64,000 nucleotides of DNA from Effrenium voratum (Eukaryota; Sar; Dinophyceae; Suessiales; Symbiodiniaceae), in the NCBI GenBank assembly GCA_963377175.1, contig CAUJNA010001225.1, positions 613,811 through 677,810 on the forward strand, read 5' to 3'. The notes below the pieces were generated by a model that saw only the letters and a program-made list of their open reading frames with translations, was not told where the DNA came from and searched no databases. The translations under genes and the position numbers were made by a program. Below, one piece after another: positions 12,671 to 25,248 of the stretch (positions within the stretch are counted from its first letter, which is position 1; each line of letters opens with the position of its first letter).

Positions 12671-15053
12671 CTCCGGAAATTCGGAAAAATCGGCCAGGAG
12701 AGCGGCCCGAATGGTTCATTGGGAGTCCGGAGAAATGGACATGGGTAAGGCTTTTGTTTAACCTTGGAGAGCTTTTTTTAAACCTTGGGGCTTTTTATGG
12801 CTTTTTGAAATCTTGCCCGTTTTATCTAGTGGCTTCGGAAAGATGAAGAACCATGATTTTTTGAATGGCTGGCAAATGGTCCGTGGAATGACCTCCCAAG
12901 GGCCGTCCGGTGGCTGTTTTGGGGTTGTTTGCCAGTCATGGGGGGGTCCTGGAATGATTGGCTGTCTTTTTGAGTGGATCTGAGGTACATGATGATGGCT
13001 CAACTGAAAACAAGGTAACGACCCTCCACACGTCACCCTTGGTGGGAACGCTTGCCGTCTTCACGTGGAATTCAACCCGGACATCCAAAATAATTTTGAG
13101 AAGCCCCTGCGAAAATACTCAATTTAGCGAATCCTTCAATGGTCGGTTTTCCAGAATCTTAAGCTCACAAGATTTCACGGAATTAGGAGTGTGTGTTCTC
13201 CATCACATTGCTCACATCACTCGTACAGTGATTACATCTACGACTTGCCTGCCGTTGCCTAATGTCGGCACGCGATTCATCAACGGGTGCCAAATAGGGC
13301 TTCCAACATAATTCTCTACTGATTCAAACTGAAAAAGGGTACCTACGGCAATAAAAGTTCTGCAAACACCGCCCAAACCGTCTGCCCCTCTGCCCTAAAA
13401 TATTGCTTTTCTCGCCCACTAGTTCTTACTTCAATATGTCCGTAAACGACACCCATCCCCGAAACAGCTGATTTCCGTACATATCCTGTGTATAAAGTGC
13501 TCAGCCGACAAAATCCCAAAGGGGGATTGGGTAGTACATGGCCACCCCAAATACTAAAGAATAGAAATCAAAAAGGGGTACCCACTTTTGCAACCATTTT
13601 CCAGGCCGAAAAGCAATACTAAACCAACACTAACCAATGCCAAGCCAGGAAAAGGCCAATCTGACCCCCAAAACTGGTTTGCCGGTTTTCCCGATTGGGT
13701 CCCCGAACTGGGTTCTGTTTTTGCTTTTCTTTTGTTGAGTTTTCCCCAACAGCTGCAAGCTTTGGGGTCTCAGCCCAGATAGGCTCCGGGGTGGTCCGGG
13801 GCGTCCCTGAGGTAAGGTTCCACGAGGGTTCCACCAGGGTTTCACCAGGGTTCCACGAGGGTTCCACGAGGTTCTGCGAGGGCTGCGGGGTGGTGCGAGC
13901 ACTAAAAAGAGCACCGCATGCTGTTGGGGATGTCACCTGAGCTTATGTTGCTTTTCTGTGTTTCTTTTTTTGGGGGGGGGTTTTCTTCATCAGTGACCTA
14001 CATTATCTCTGACTGTTACTCTAACTGACAGGCCCGTACCCATCCAGCAACCGCACAAAGAGTAAGCATGATTAGAGTTAGGCCCAGTTATAGAATGCAT
14101 ATTTTATTGTTTGCTTCACTTTGAGTCACTGGTAAAATGCAAAATGTATCCAAAGTCTATATCCTAAATCTGCCCCAGTAAGGAACGGCGGGTTTGGCCA
14201 TGGAATCGCTAGCTCGTCTCATCCTGCTGGCCCAGTGCCTCACTTCGATGGAGGTTTCCGATTGAAAGATCCGAAGATCCGAGCCGTGAAAGGGTGAAGG
14301 TGGAGGTTCAGATTTGAGATGGGTCGGGTAGGTACTTTGGATTTGGATATTTGGGGCAGCCCCCCGTGGCCCAAGACTTTTTTGTTGTTGTTGGCAAATT
14401 CAAGGATGGACACGTGCATATTCTAAAGAAATGTAGGTGCAAAGCACAAGCCTTCTTCATATACAAATGCTGGCTTACCTGACCTTCTGTAACCTTCATC
14501 CTTAGGGAAGGCAACCAAAATCGGCTTGCAGCCGCCCTATCGCCATGAGGCTGGCCTTGGGAAGACAGGTCCTTACGAATCCACAAAACAATCAAATACC
14601 CTTTAATTTAAATCTAGCAGCTGGCACACATGCGAGTGGTTCAACCGACAAGTGGCCGGGTTGCATGATCAACTGGTGATGTAGCTTTCTTGAGTCGGCA
14701 ACTATATTGTGTTGCTTTTCAGGTAGTTTGCTCGCAAGTGCTATGTATACCTGCCCACTGGCAAGGGGTCTTTGCTGGGTCGCCCGAACGAGCCAAACAA
14801 TGCCGAGTCGCGCAAAGCTGAGCCACCGCGTCATCTTGGCCTTGGAAAAAGTATCTTGCTGCTTCGTTGCGAGGCCGCATCTCCACGATTAAGCCAGTGA
14901 GGCCATGACAAGCAGAATAACAACAGACCAAACTTTTATTTTGGGTCACAGCCCAAAAGGATCAAGGGTCATGAACAAGGATCAAGGATCAAGGCCATGA
15001 AAAACAGAAGCCCAAAAGAGCAATGTTTAGGGTCGCAGCAACTTTTGCAGAAC
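12671..15053. other. No recognisable gene
   Basis: Apart from the short minisatellite at 13812-13880, this stretch holds homopolymer runs (G run near 13972) and unsupported short frames. Confidence 0.4.
13812..13880. repeat. Short tandem repeat GGGTTCCACSAG
   Basis: About six imperfect copies of a 12-14 bp unit (GGTTCCACGAG / GGTTCCACCAG / GGTTTCACCAG). Confidence 0.7.
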
Positions 15054-15154
15054 CTGTCCAACTTTTGTCATGGGCACTGCTCGTTGACTCAGATCTCGGA
15101 ATCCAAGGGCTGAAATGGTTTCGACTGAAGGCTCCCGCTGGACGCTATGAACTC
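15054..15154 (-). CDS. Candidate exon
   Basis: Minus strand, AG at 15155-15156, then two bases and 33 codons up to a GTTCTG donor. The peptide includes HSVQREPSVETISALGF and DLSQRAVPMTKVGQ. It is amphipathic and protein-like and stands out from the flanks. Function unknown. Confidence 0.4.
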
Positions 15155-16542
15155 CTTGCAGCCGCACCGCTCTCCGTCCCCGCCTCAAAAAGGCAGCCCG
15201 AAACGCGGTCCGACCCCTGGCGATTCGCTTTTTATTGGTTGTTTGTTGCCGTTTTGCCAATGTTTTGGGAAGCCACGGGTTCAACAAAACCTCCATTATA
15301 CTCCATATGCATTGGAGCTTTGGTGATGTATGTCAGGCTCATAAAGTCCTGTGACGTGCAAATCAGCGTCGGGCCTTGTTCCTCATACACTAATCACTTC
15401 TCCCTTAAACAAAAAAATGTCCCCCCCCCCCCAAAAAAAAAAAACTGGGGGGGGGGAGAGTTTTATTATTAGGGGTCGCCGGTTTGGGCCTAGATCCAGT
15501 TGACAGTTCTGTTCAGAATTGGACTTGCATTGGAAAGTGGACCTCCTTTGATTTGGAGCAAAAACTGCTCAGATTGCAACTTTCAAGTAAGAACCTTGTC
15601 GCACAAGGGGTGTCAAAGAAAACGTGGAGCCTTCTTGCTTCAACACACTCTGGAGGGGGGACCCCTAATAAGCATATTTTGGGAGCTTGGTGGAAAGCGT
15701 ATGTAGTCTCAGGAGTTTAGTATTATATTGGTTTAGTATTGGCCAATTTAAGTCTAGTATTTCCGATCTTTTTGCCGCGGCTCGGGGGAGTTTTATTATT
15801 AGGAATAGGTTGATCAATAGGAAGAAGTGATTGTTGTACACTAAGGGTTTCGTATGGTAAAAGCATAACCAAGGTGACCACATCGATTGAGGGTTCGCGC
15901 TGTGTACGGCGGCAATTTGCGTGATCCAGCTTGCGCTACCGTTACTAGAAACTAGCATCGTACATGTCCGTCGGCTTTGCTCGGACGTGCGCTCTCGCTG
16001 CGGCAGCGGTTGAATCGTCTCTCTGTGCTGCGGGGTAAACGTTGAAACTTGGCAACGGCTTCGTGGGGTCGACTGACATTCGCTGCGGCGATGCTCCAGC
16101 TCCAAGCCGACTCGCTCTCCCTGCGGCAGTGCAATTTGTTTCGTGTCGAACATTTACACTGCCTGCTGCCCTACAAGTGTGGCTGCCTCAAGGTCCTGAG
16201 GGATACACTGGGGTCAAAGCAAGCGACACATGTGCCCTGGACAACACTATCACCACTGTCTGACCAAAAACTGAATAGGTTCAAGTGAAAAAACAGCAGA
16301 TTCTGATCTTCTGCCCTAGGCATCGAACCGAAGTACTGGGCGCAGCAAAGAGGGCTCACCAAGTTGCAAGCAAGACGGCCGAATGGAGAAGAGACCAGCA
16401 AACACCCCGTTCTCTCAGTAGAACAGTTTGCCGTAGTTGGCGTCTCCCAGAAAAAATATATAGAAAAAGACACTGAGCACGGTGAAGTACCCCGCAAGCC
16501 CATTCGAACATTTTGAAGACCTTCCAGGGTGGTGTTTTTTAC
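15155..16542. other. Mostly empty; A/T-rich and G-rich tracts
   Basis: Contains a C10/A12/G9 homopolymer cluster near 15420-15465. A GC-rich minus-strand open stretch lies at about 15960-16150 (peptide RVGLELEHRRSECQST) and may be another exon, without clear splice sites. Confidence 0.35.
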
Positions 16543-16649
16543 CTGCCCCGCTCTGCGCTGCTTCGCTCTCTTGGGGGCAACAGGCGTTATAGGGACCTGG
16601 TTGGCCAGGCTGGGCGCATCCCCGGCACTGGCCTCGCTCGGACTGCTGC
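16543..16649 (-). CDS. Candidate exon, linker-like
   Basis: Minus strand, AG at 16650-16651, two bases and 35 codons, then a good GTAAAA donor. The peptide begins SSPSEASAGDAPSLANQV, ends PKRAKQRRAGQ, and is Ser/Pro/Ala-rich, so probably a disordered linker. Confidence 0.4.
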
Positions 16650-17137
16650 CTAGTGGCTTTGATTTGGTGGCAGGTCAGTTGCTCGGGGCTGGGTTCGGGT
16701 GAGTGTTGGGCTTGCGGAGGTCTTACTGAGAGCGGGTCTTGGGTTTGTTTGGAGTTCATTTAGGCTCATGTTTGCAGTACCTTTTGGGCTGCTTCAGGGC
16801 GTGGCTATGCAAGTGTTGGGCAAGCTGGAGATGCGGCCGCCCTCCGACCGACTGACCGACCAACCAACCAGCCCCCTGGCCAAGGCTAAGCCCCGAGCCA
16901 GGGCTAAAGGGAAAACACCGGATCCCCCTTCCAGAGCTCGAAAAAAACAGCTAACAATAATAATAAACAACAACAACAACAAAAAAAAACGGGGAAACAA
17001 AAAAAAAGAGACGCGCCCTCGCCCTCGACCCGGAAGCGGGCCTATCCGGAAGCGACAGGGTCTGGAGCATGCATCGCTGGACTGGCACGGCCGAGCTCCC
17101 CCAAGATGGGTCATGGCCGTGTGGTGTCCCTTTAACC

Positions 17138-17223
17138 TCCCACCAATTAACATGGAACCTAACGTTCGGGTGTCCCATTAAAAGGAAAATGATCTTCCAG
17201 GAATGCCGTGTCAGGTTCGATGT
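17138..17223. repeat. Hairpin-forming repeat, related to 26242-26319
   Basis: Starts CCACCAATTAACATGGAAC, as in the 26.2-kb copy. The inner part ACATGGAACCTAAC is followed about 60 bp later by its near reverse complement GTGTCAGGTTCGATGT. The right outer arm is not preserved here. Confidence 0.45.
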
Positions 17224-18130
17224 ACCCCAAAACTCCTGTGCAGAGTGATCCAGGATTCGGCCGTTGTCCAACAAAAATCCCGTCCTGGTGGTTTCCTTTG
17301 TCCGTTACCCGGAAGAATGGGCTTGTGACACCAGTTTTGCCCAACCCAGCGATAGTCAGCGAATTGGCCACCGGACCTTTTTCGGAACAAAGCTCATGTG
17401 TTCCAATCCACAAGCTCTAAGCTCTGATTCAATTGTGTGGCTAAGCGGGATAAACCCGAAGTCTCAGCAAAAGGCCCTCAACTTCGCTACCCTGCTCAGG
17501 CAGGCCGATCTGATGGTTGAAATCAAGCTCCCTTGAAGTATTGCTGCCCCTCGAGCACGTAACAAGTGAGGGCTTACAACAATGAATGGCATACACAAAC
17601 ACGCACAAGGTAGAAAGCAAGTCTGAGAAGTAGCAAACATGCCAGACATGGTTGCCCATGAACATGTGCTTGGCTGGTGAGTTTGGTTGCCTCGGACATG
17701 TTTCAGCTCCGGGGTAATCTGCCTTTAAGCACAGTCACGGCGATTGACGGCAAAGTTGAAATTGTGAAACAACATGAGACAAACACGTGGTTGCATTGGA
17801 AAGGGAATTCGCCCTTGGACATGGATTTGCCAGGTGCATCCAGGTCCCCTTCCACACATGGCATGCCAAGTAAGGGGGCTAAATACTTATGGGGGCTTGG
17901 GGTACCATAAGACCACGGGAAGATAAGTTAGTCATTATTCGGTCCTAAAGGCCCCGTAGCGAAGGAGTCATCCACAAAACTGCGACTTCGATTCCTAGCC
18001 TCTAAACCCAAGGGCAAATCGGCAGAGAGGTACTGCTGCGACCAAACGGTGAACATCCTGCGGGCGGAATGAAGGAACCTGGCAATCAAAAAAAAGGCTC
18101 GCCTTTGACACACTTAACTTAGCACGGACC

Positions 18131-19850
18131 ATGGAAGGATGGAAGAATGGATGGAAGGATGGAAGGATGGATGGAAGGATGGAAGGAAGGATGAATGGAT
18201 GGAAGGATGGATGGCAGGATGAAAGGATGGAAGGATGGATGCCTGGAAGGACGGAAGGATGGATGGACGGAAGGACGGAAGGAAGGATGGACGAATGGAT
18301 GGAAGGATGGATGGCAGGATGGCAGGCTGGATGGATGGAAGGACGGAAGGACGGAAGGACGGAAGGACGGAAGAACGGAAGGAAGGATGGAAGGATGGAA
18401 GAATGAAAGGATGGAAGATGGATGAATGGATGGAAGGATGGATGGCAGGATGGCAGGATGGCAGGATGGATGCCTGGAAGGACGGAAGGACGGATGGACG
18501 GAAGGAAGGACTGAAGGACGGAAGGAGGGAAGGATGGAAGGATGGAAGGATGGAATGATGGAAGGATGGAAGGATGCAAGGATGGCAGGCTGGATGGATG
18601 GAAGGACGGAAGGATGGAAGGATGGAAGGATGGATGGACGGATGGACGGATGGAAGGATGGATGGAAGGATGGAAGGATGGATGAATGGATGGAAGGATG
18701 GATGGAAGGATGAAAGGATGGAAGGATGGATGGATGGAAGGATGGATGAATAGATGGAAGGATAGATGGCAGGATGGAAGGATGGCAGGCTGGATGGATG
18801 GAAGGACGGAAGGGCGGATGGACGGAAGGAAGAATGGAAGGATGGAAGGATGGAAGAATGGAAGGACGGAAGGATGGAAGGATGGAAGGATGGAAGGATA
18901 AATGGATGGATGGATGGATGGATGGATGGAGGGATGGATGGATGGAGGGAGGCAGGAAGGGAGGGATGGAAGGAAGGGAGGGATGGAAGGATTAAAGGAT
19001 GAAAGGATGGATGGAAGGATGCAAGGATGGAAGAATGGATGGAAGGATGGATGGCAGGGTGGAAGGATGGAAGGATGGAAGGATGGAAGGATGGAAGGAT
19101 GGATGGAAGGATGGAAGGATGGAAGGATAAATGAATGGAAGGATGGATGGCAGGATGGAATGATGGCAGGATGGATGGATGGAAGACGGAAGGACGGAAG
19201 GACGGAAGGACGGAAGGACGGAAGGACGAAAGGACGGAAGGATGGAAGGATGGAAGGATGAGAGGATGGAAGGATGGAAGCATGGAAGGATGGAAGGATG
19301 GATGGAAGGATGGATGGAAGGATGGAAGGATGGAAGAATAAAAAGAGGGAAGGATGAAAGAATGGATGGATGGATGGATGGAAGGACGGAAGGATGGAAG
19401 GATGGATGATGGAAGGATGGAAGGATGGAAGGATGGATGGAAGATGGATGAATGGATGGAAGGATGGATGGCAGGATGGATGGCAGGATGGAAGGATGGA
19501 TGGAAGGACGCATGGAAGGACGGAAGAACGGATGGACGGAAGGATGGAAGGACGGAAGGATGGAAGGATGGAAGGATGGATGGATGGAAGGGTGGAAAGG
19601 TGGAAGGATGGATGAATGGATGGAAGGATGGATGGAAGGATGGAAGGATGGAAGCATGGAAGGATGGAAGGATGGAAGCATGGAAGGCTGGAAGCATGGA
19701 AGGATGGAAGGATGGAAGGATGGAAGGATGGAAGGACGGAAGGACGAAAGGATGGATGGATGGCTGCAAGGCTGGAAGGATGGAAGGATGGATGGATGGA
19801 TGGAAGGATGGAAGGATGGATGGATGAGGGGAGGGATGGAGGCTGCACGG
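18131..19850. repeat. GGAT/GGAA tetranucleotide array, 1.7 kb
   Basis: Tandem GGAW units (GGATGGAAGG...) interspersed with GGAC and GCAGG variants. Blocks such as GAATGGATGGAAGGATGG followed by CAGGATGG recur irregularly near 18190, 18288, 18421, 18745, 19035 and 19448, showing higher-order duplication. No stop codon occurs in some frames on either strand, which gives long artefactual frames ([12 protein letters not shown] on the minus strand). Confidence 0.95.
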
Positions 19851-22719
19851 GATGGGATGCAAGTTTACAGGGTGATTTAGTGTTTGGGCGAGCCAGGCAC
19901 AACTCACACCATTGAATCGTTGCCGCCGTAATGCTTTTGAGCACAGGAAATCCATCCAGCACGTGGAGTAACTATGAGGCTCAACTGAGCCAGACTCGTC
20001 AAAGGTCACCTGCGTGGCAGGCTGAACAAAGCTTCTGACTGTGATCACGCCAAACCCCCAATGATCCCAGCAAGGCTTCTAAGATCAAACATCCGCTACT
20101 TCCATCGCACCCTGCAGCGAAACGGCAAGAAACGATTACTTCTGAAAACGTCACTCAAACTGTAAGTAATTGCACTCATCCAACACTTGATAGACAGCGG
20201 CCCCCAAGCTGTTGCCATGATTGCCAACGCTATTGCCATGCCCTTGGGACGAATGCCACGCCCCACTTTGTCACCAAAGTCCGAACACACGTAGAATGGA
20301 TCAGCCATATCATATGAAGGGAATGTGGCCACAATCAAAAAGGGAAACACCCGGGAGGCCCCCTCTGTATAGAGCTCGAAGTATCCCCTGATCTCCACTC
20401 ACCAGTCAAAGGCTCCGGGAAGGAAACACGGGCTGCTCCAAAGCCAGGCGCAAAAAGCACTCAACTGTGAAAACAATTATCAACCCGCCTGGTGGTTTAC
20501 TCAACTTTTGGCTCGGACGATCCTGACAAACATGTACACCCGCTAACGTGTATTACGTGGAACGCCCTTCGCCCATGCTTGCCAACCAGCAGTCGTAACC
20601 CTTCAGACATCCAGTGCTGCAGGGCCATAAGCAAAGCCTTGTTCAAGCCAAGCGATCCTTCCCCCCCCCCCCCGGAACCCCTTTCCGGAAGTTGACGTGG
20701 CCATGCCCTTCACCGCCGGCCTGGGTCGTGCGGCTGAGGGGAAACTACAAACAATAAGCTTCCGAACGACCTCGCCCTACTTGATCCGCAATTGTGTCGC
20801 AATTGTCCTCTTTGAAAGGGAGACAAGGAAGCACCATAAAACCAACCAGAACATGACTCCAGGCAACTTGGACCCAACCTCAAGTTCCGGTTCGGGCTTG
20901 GGTTAGGGGTATGCGATACTCCATGAGAAATGCAGCCAGGGAACAACAAAGATAATATGTGATTGGAATTTCACACCATGCCTGTAAATCAACAAAATCA
21001 ATAATACATGCCTGCCTGTCAAGTCGGTCTGACACTAATCGTCGGACAATGCAAGACTATGCTGGGCAGCGTGACAAGACTTTTCTTCCCATCCCCCTCC
21101 TGCCCCATCTCTCGCAAGGGGGACTCAAAAGAACATCAATCAGTCATGATGCCACATCACCAGGCGTCCAAGCTTGCATTGACACCTGCCGCGCGCAAAA
21201 CATGCTCACCCATGGACCCATGGTATCTCTTCTTTTCGTGCGGTCGCCAGCTGCGTTTCACCGGCAGGCTGCACGTTGCAAGCGCCCACGCCTGAGGTCG
21301 CTGCCCCGTACGCTGGTTGCCTCTACCGTACTGCCAGCAAACCAACCACAAGCTATGGGGCAAACATCTTTGCCTTTTTGCAGCCCCATATCAAAAATGA
21401 AAAATGAAGAGAACCAAGCACCAGCAAAAAAACACAAACTTGACCCAAGAAGAGTGAATTCAGAGGGGGTCCAACTTCTTCCCACTGACCGTGACCCTGG
21501 CTTCCTGGGCCAGAAATTGGCCATCTGGAAGGACGGACAAGAACTCGCGGTGAATGGCCATGGGAACGACAAACTTGCTTGTTTCTGATGGAAAGCCAAC
21601 TCAAGCCACAAGAAGCAAAGGCCGGAATCCGTCAGTCATCGCTTTCAAGAGGGCGGTGGCGTTGCAGTAGAAACCTACATTCCACTGAGCAGGGATGGTC
21701 CTGATTCCAAACAAATGACATTCTAACTCCACGGATCGATCGTGAGTTCAGACGGCGTGAGTCAGCACCAAGGCAAATTTGCGCAAAAGTCATCAACGCC
21801 CAAAAATAAGAGCTAAGATTGGGCCGCGAAACATCGAGTCCAGCCGCCTGGAATTGCAAGACGCTTGCCTTCCCAAAAAGGCAATGCGCAGCCAGCACAG
21901 GCAAACCTGGTTCACGTGCTCAAATACCAAGCCAACTTCCGGCAAGTCGACATAACCTTCAAAGGCTCCAGCATCCAGCGCTGGCTTCTTGCGCCCTGCA
22001 ATCAGTAGCCCGCAATCCCTGCCAATCGCTGCAGCCTAGGCGCCTCTGTCATCCACCTTCAGCGAGAGCCCGCCTTCCCCCCCTGTAAAGCATTAGGCTT
22101 TGGAGACGTGGCCGCCACACTTTCCCGGCGCATTGGTCTGGGGATAACCCTTCGAGGGGAGTACTCCACGAAATACGCAGGTAGCAAAGAACTACACACA
22201 TAATTTCTCAGCTGGCATAGAAACCGCAGGCACGCGCTATGGACTTGGGGGGTGGTATGCAAGTCTTGCACGCTAAGGCCGCTAAGCGATGGCGGTCTTG
22301 AAGCCCAAAGGGAAACCGCCCAGTCAGGAGGTCTGAAACGACTTGTCACGCAACAGTTCGGCGATTGAACAAAAAACACTCACCTGACACTAAGTCACAT
22401 TGGAAACGCACAAAGTAGGCGGACTAGAGAAAATAAAAGAAAAGAAAAAAAAAAGAAGCACAAAACTTGGGCTCCGATCAACTATCTGCTCTTTCGGATA
22501 CACTCCCTATTTGACAGCCAGGCCTTAAACACTAGCTGGACCCTTGGGCAGAACACTCCACTGAGTCACAATCCAAACCCAGTAGTAAAATGGTCTACCC
22601 AGAGCCATGTAAAGAATTAAGAAGGCGGCCGCAACTATTTCTGGCTGGGACTGCCCCTTACTGACCTTCATCTACCCGGGTTTTGATTGTGGCTCATCTC
22701 GGCCAAGCCGCATAGATGA
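19851..22719. other. No recognisable gene
   Basis: Nothing convincing. One GC-rich minus-strand island near 21280-21355 (peptide TVEATSVRGSDLRRGRL) has an AG acceptor and a GTGAAA donor and may be another short exon. Confidence 0.35.
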
Positions 22720-22861
22720 GATATGTGACCCTGGAGCCTTTGTCCAGGCGCTGTCCCTCGGCGATGTCCGACTTTCCTCGGCTGGCGGCTGGACGCGCCC
22801 ATTTTCGGTTCTTTGCGACATGCCCAGGCAGAGCACGTGGTGGCCGCAGACGTCTTCCTCA
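22720..22861 (-). CDS. Candidate exon
   Basis: Minus strand, AG at 22862-22863, one base and then an open frame beginning EEDVCGHHVLCLGMSQRTEN. The single leading base fits the two bases left over by the candidate exon at 23386-23504. The 3' limit is unclear. The plus strand is open as well. Confidence 0.3.
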
Positions 22862-23385
22862 CTGGTAAGCCAACCAAACTGCTTAGATTGTGGCAACTAG
22901 GTAGAAAGATTGTCGCGAAACCAAACTGCTAAACCAAACTGCTTAGATTATCGCGTGAGACTGGTTGCTAAAGAAACAAGTCTCAAACGAGCTTTTGTAT
23001 CAGTATGGCGCTGTGCCCCGGGATTCGTCCATGTGGTTGTTTCTTTGATTTGCGACATGTGGTTTTCCTCTTGGCTCTGCGGCCATAGGCAAATAACCAA
23101 GTGGACAATGTCACGTTCATGCCCCTTTGTCCCAGGTCAACATTTGCGGAGCTTCCAGCTGGAATGATGCATCGCGCACTGCTTCTTCTTTTTCTCGCGC
23201 TAAAGGGCAAGTGCCACACGTGCCAATGTGAAGCCTGCAACCAAAAGGAGAAAAAACTAGCTATGTCCTCCTGAAGCCATTGTTTCGAAAATAATCACTA
23301 ACCAATGTGCTGAAACACTAGACCACAGGGGAGGGGGGGTGATTTAGTGACACTGGCGCGTGTGTTTAGCCTCTATGTGTGTTGC

Positions 23386-23504
23386 CGGTGTGGGTCATCT
23401 CGTCGAGCCAGCAGAAAGCCCCGGATGGCGTCATCGAGGTTCCCGAGACCGCGCGCCGTGGCAGCATCGTCCAGGGCGCAGAGCTGACGGGCTGTCGCAC
23501 GGAC
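23386..23504 (-). CDS. Candidate exon, helical repeat-like
   Basis: Minus strand, AG at 23505-23506, 39 codons plus two bases, then a possible GC donor (GCAAC). The peptide VRATARQLCALDDAATARG followed by LGNLDDAIRGFLLARRD is a helix-turn-helix pattern. It begins in phase 0, as left by the exon at 25094-25248. Confidence 0.4.
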
Positions 23505-25093
23505 CTCCAGGGCCACATTTTACAAATGTGCTCAAAGCCTAAGGACCATAGTGCCTAGTAAACTCGTCTTACATTCAGAGCTAGGTTCATTCTCAGGGGA
23601 CCCTCTGGTCATGGGGTCGTTTGGACCAAGGATGGATGGGTGGAGGAAAGCAAAAAGGTATGGGGCAGCTACATGTCCTAGGCCTCCATGGCTCTGTTTC
23701 AAGCGCGATCCACTCAAAGATGGCTTGATTCAGCCGATTCAGCCAAAATCGTGCAACGAAATTGGGCTTGACATGCTGACGTAGTTTGGTTTAACATGGC
23801 AGCTGAGCTGATAAGTTACGAGCTGTGGCGGTTTGTCTTCCCATCCATAGGGCGTTATGGAAGCCTCCCATGCCCTGCTTGTTGATGAGCGTCTTCCAAG
23901 CAAACAATGCAAGTGACCCTCGAGTTGAAGAGGCGCATACACCCGACAGGTCCTAGCTGCCGGCCCGCACGGAGGTTACCTCTAAGGGCCTGAGTAGATG
24001 GCCCACGCTGCTTACCACCCCTGTGCCATTGTTCGTTTACTTGGCGTGAGGCTTTGTTGCGGTTTACTTAAGAATTGATCGTGGTTTTGTCGCGACCTTT
24101 ACTTGCCAGAATTGCTCCAACGTTCACCTATTCCCCTTTGAGGCCCAACCCTTCGACTCGTTGTTCCGGCCCTCAGGCGTGCCTTGGCACGTTTTCGCGA
24201 CACCCAAGCGATCAAGGCGGTCCTCACCAGCATGGGTATGACTGAGCAATGCAAGCCAAACCTGGCTAAAATCAGAACTAGGCATCCCCTTGTGGAACAT
24301 GGCATCCTAAAAACAGGCTCCCACAGAACTTCTTCCTTTAAGGCCAACTTGTTGGGTTCCATGTGGAGCCCGGTCGCCCAGTCATTATGGTAAGGCAAGA
24401 ATTGGAGTCGTTTTCCATGTTGGGCCAACATGTCTGCCTTTTCCTTCTGGGGTTGATTCTATATTTACTGGCCTGCTGAAACAAGAATTGAAACATTTCC
24501 TGTGTGATGATTCAATTTTCAATGGCGCGCTAAAACAACAGCTAACTTTTCGGGGCTGGTTCCATTGTTAGTGCATACTAATACAAGAATCGGAACCCCT
24601 TCCCCTTCCGGGGTTCGTTCGGCTTTGAACACGTTCGGAGCACACGGAACCAAAACACAAGATTAGAGAGTGGAGTTCATGAGCAACCGGCCAAACCATG
24701 TGAATACACACCCGGCCTTTAAGAGGGAGGCCCATCTGCTGAGTGGCCGGTGTGTCTAAAGAAAGAATCTACCAAAAAGAAAAGAAGGAAGAAAAAACCA
24801 AAAATAACGGGACTACTTTGCCACTATCACAGGAAATCGCAACGTGAGCCCCCAATTTACCGCTACCATCTGGGCAAACTATAGTATAACACCCAAGCTG
24901 GAAATACAAGAACAAACATGAATAAGGTGCTTTCATCATGAATTTTGGCACGATTCACCGCTGGATCCGGTAAGCTTAGTATAACTTCCCCTCAGCCATG
25001 TGCAAAGTAACATACCCTCAAACCTGAAAAACATAAATATACCCAACATTATTGTGGCTTACTCCCTTTTTCCAGGGTAGTTACTCCCTTTAC
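23505..25093. other. No gene; weak internal duplication near 24.4-24.6 kb
   Basis: Two diverged ~90-bp copies sharing TTCxGGGxTxxTTCxAT and a run like ACAAGAATxGxAAC lie at about 24440-24620. Nothing else is evident. Confidence 0.35.
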
Positions 25094-25248
25094 CCACGGT
25101 TGAGGGTTGCAGCTGAACTGCGGCTTGAGTGTCAGGAAGCTGGTGGGCAGCCTGCGGCGTGCCACCAATAGCTCCAGCACCTCGAAGGGGTCCTCGAAGT
25201 GCTTGGGGGCCTCCTCCCCAAGCGCCTCCGGGAACAACCACAGGGATC
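25094..25248 (-). CDS. Candidate exon of minus-strand host gene
   Basis: Minus strand, AG at 25249-25250, two bases and exactly 51 codons, then a GTAAAG donor. The peptide starts SLWLFPEALGEEAPKHF and continues DPFEVLELLVARRRLPTSFL. Third positions are GC-rich. Its two leading bases match the single base left by the exon at 27415-27562. One of the best-supported islands. Family unknown; helical. Confidence 0.5.

Noticed and set aside
17995..20048. Two long minus-strand frames (~650 codons) rich in His-Pro-Ser
   Set aside because: Pure product of the GGAW tetranucleotide array.
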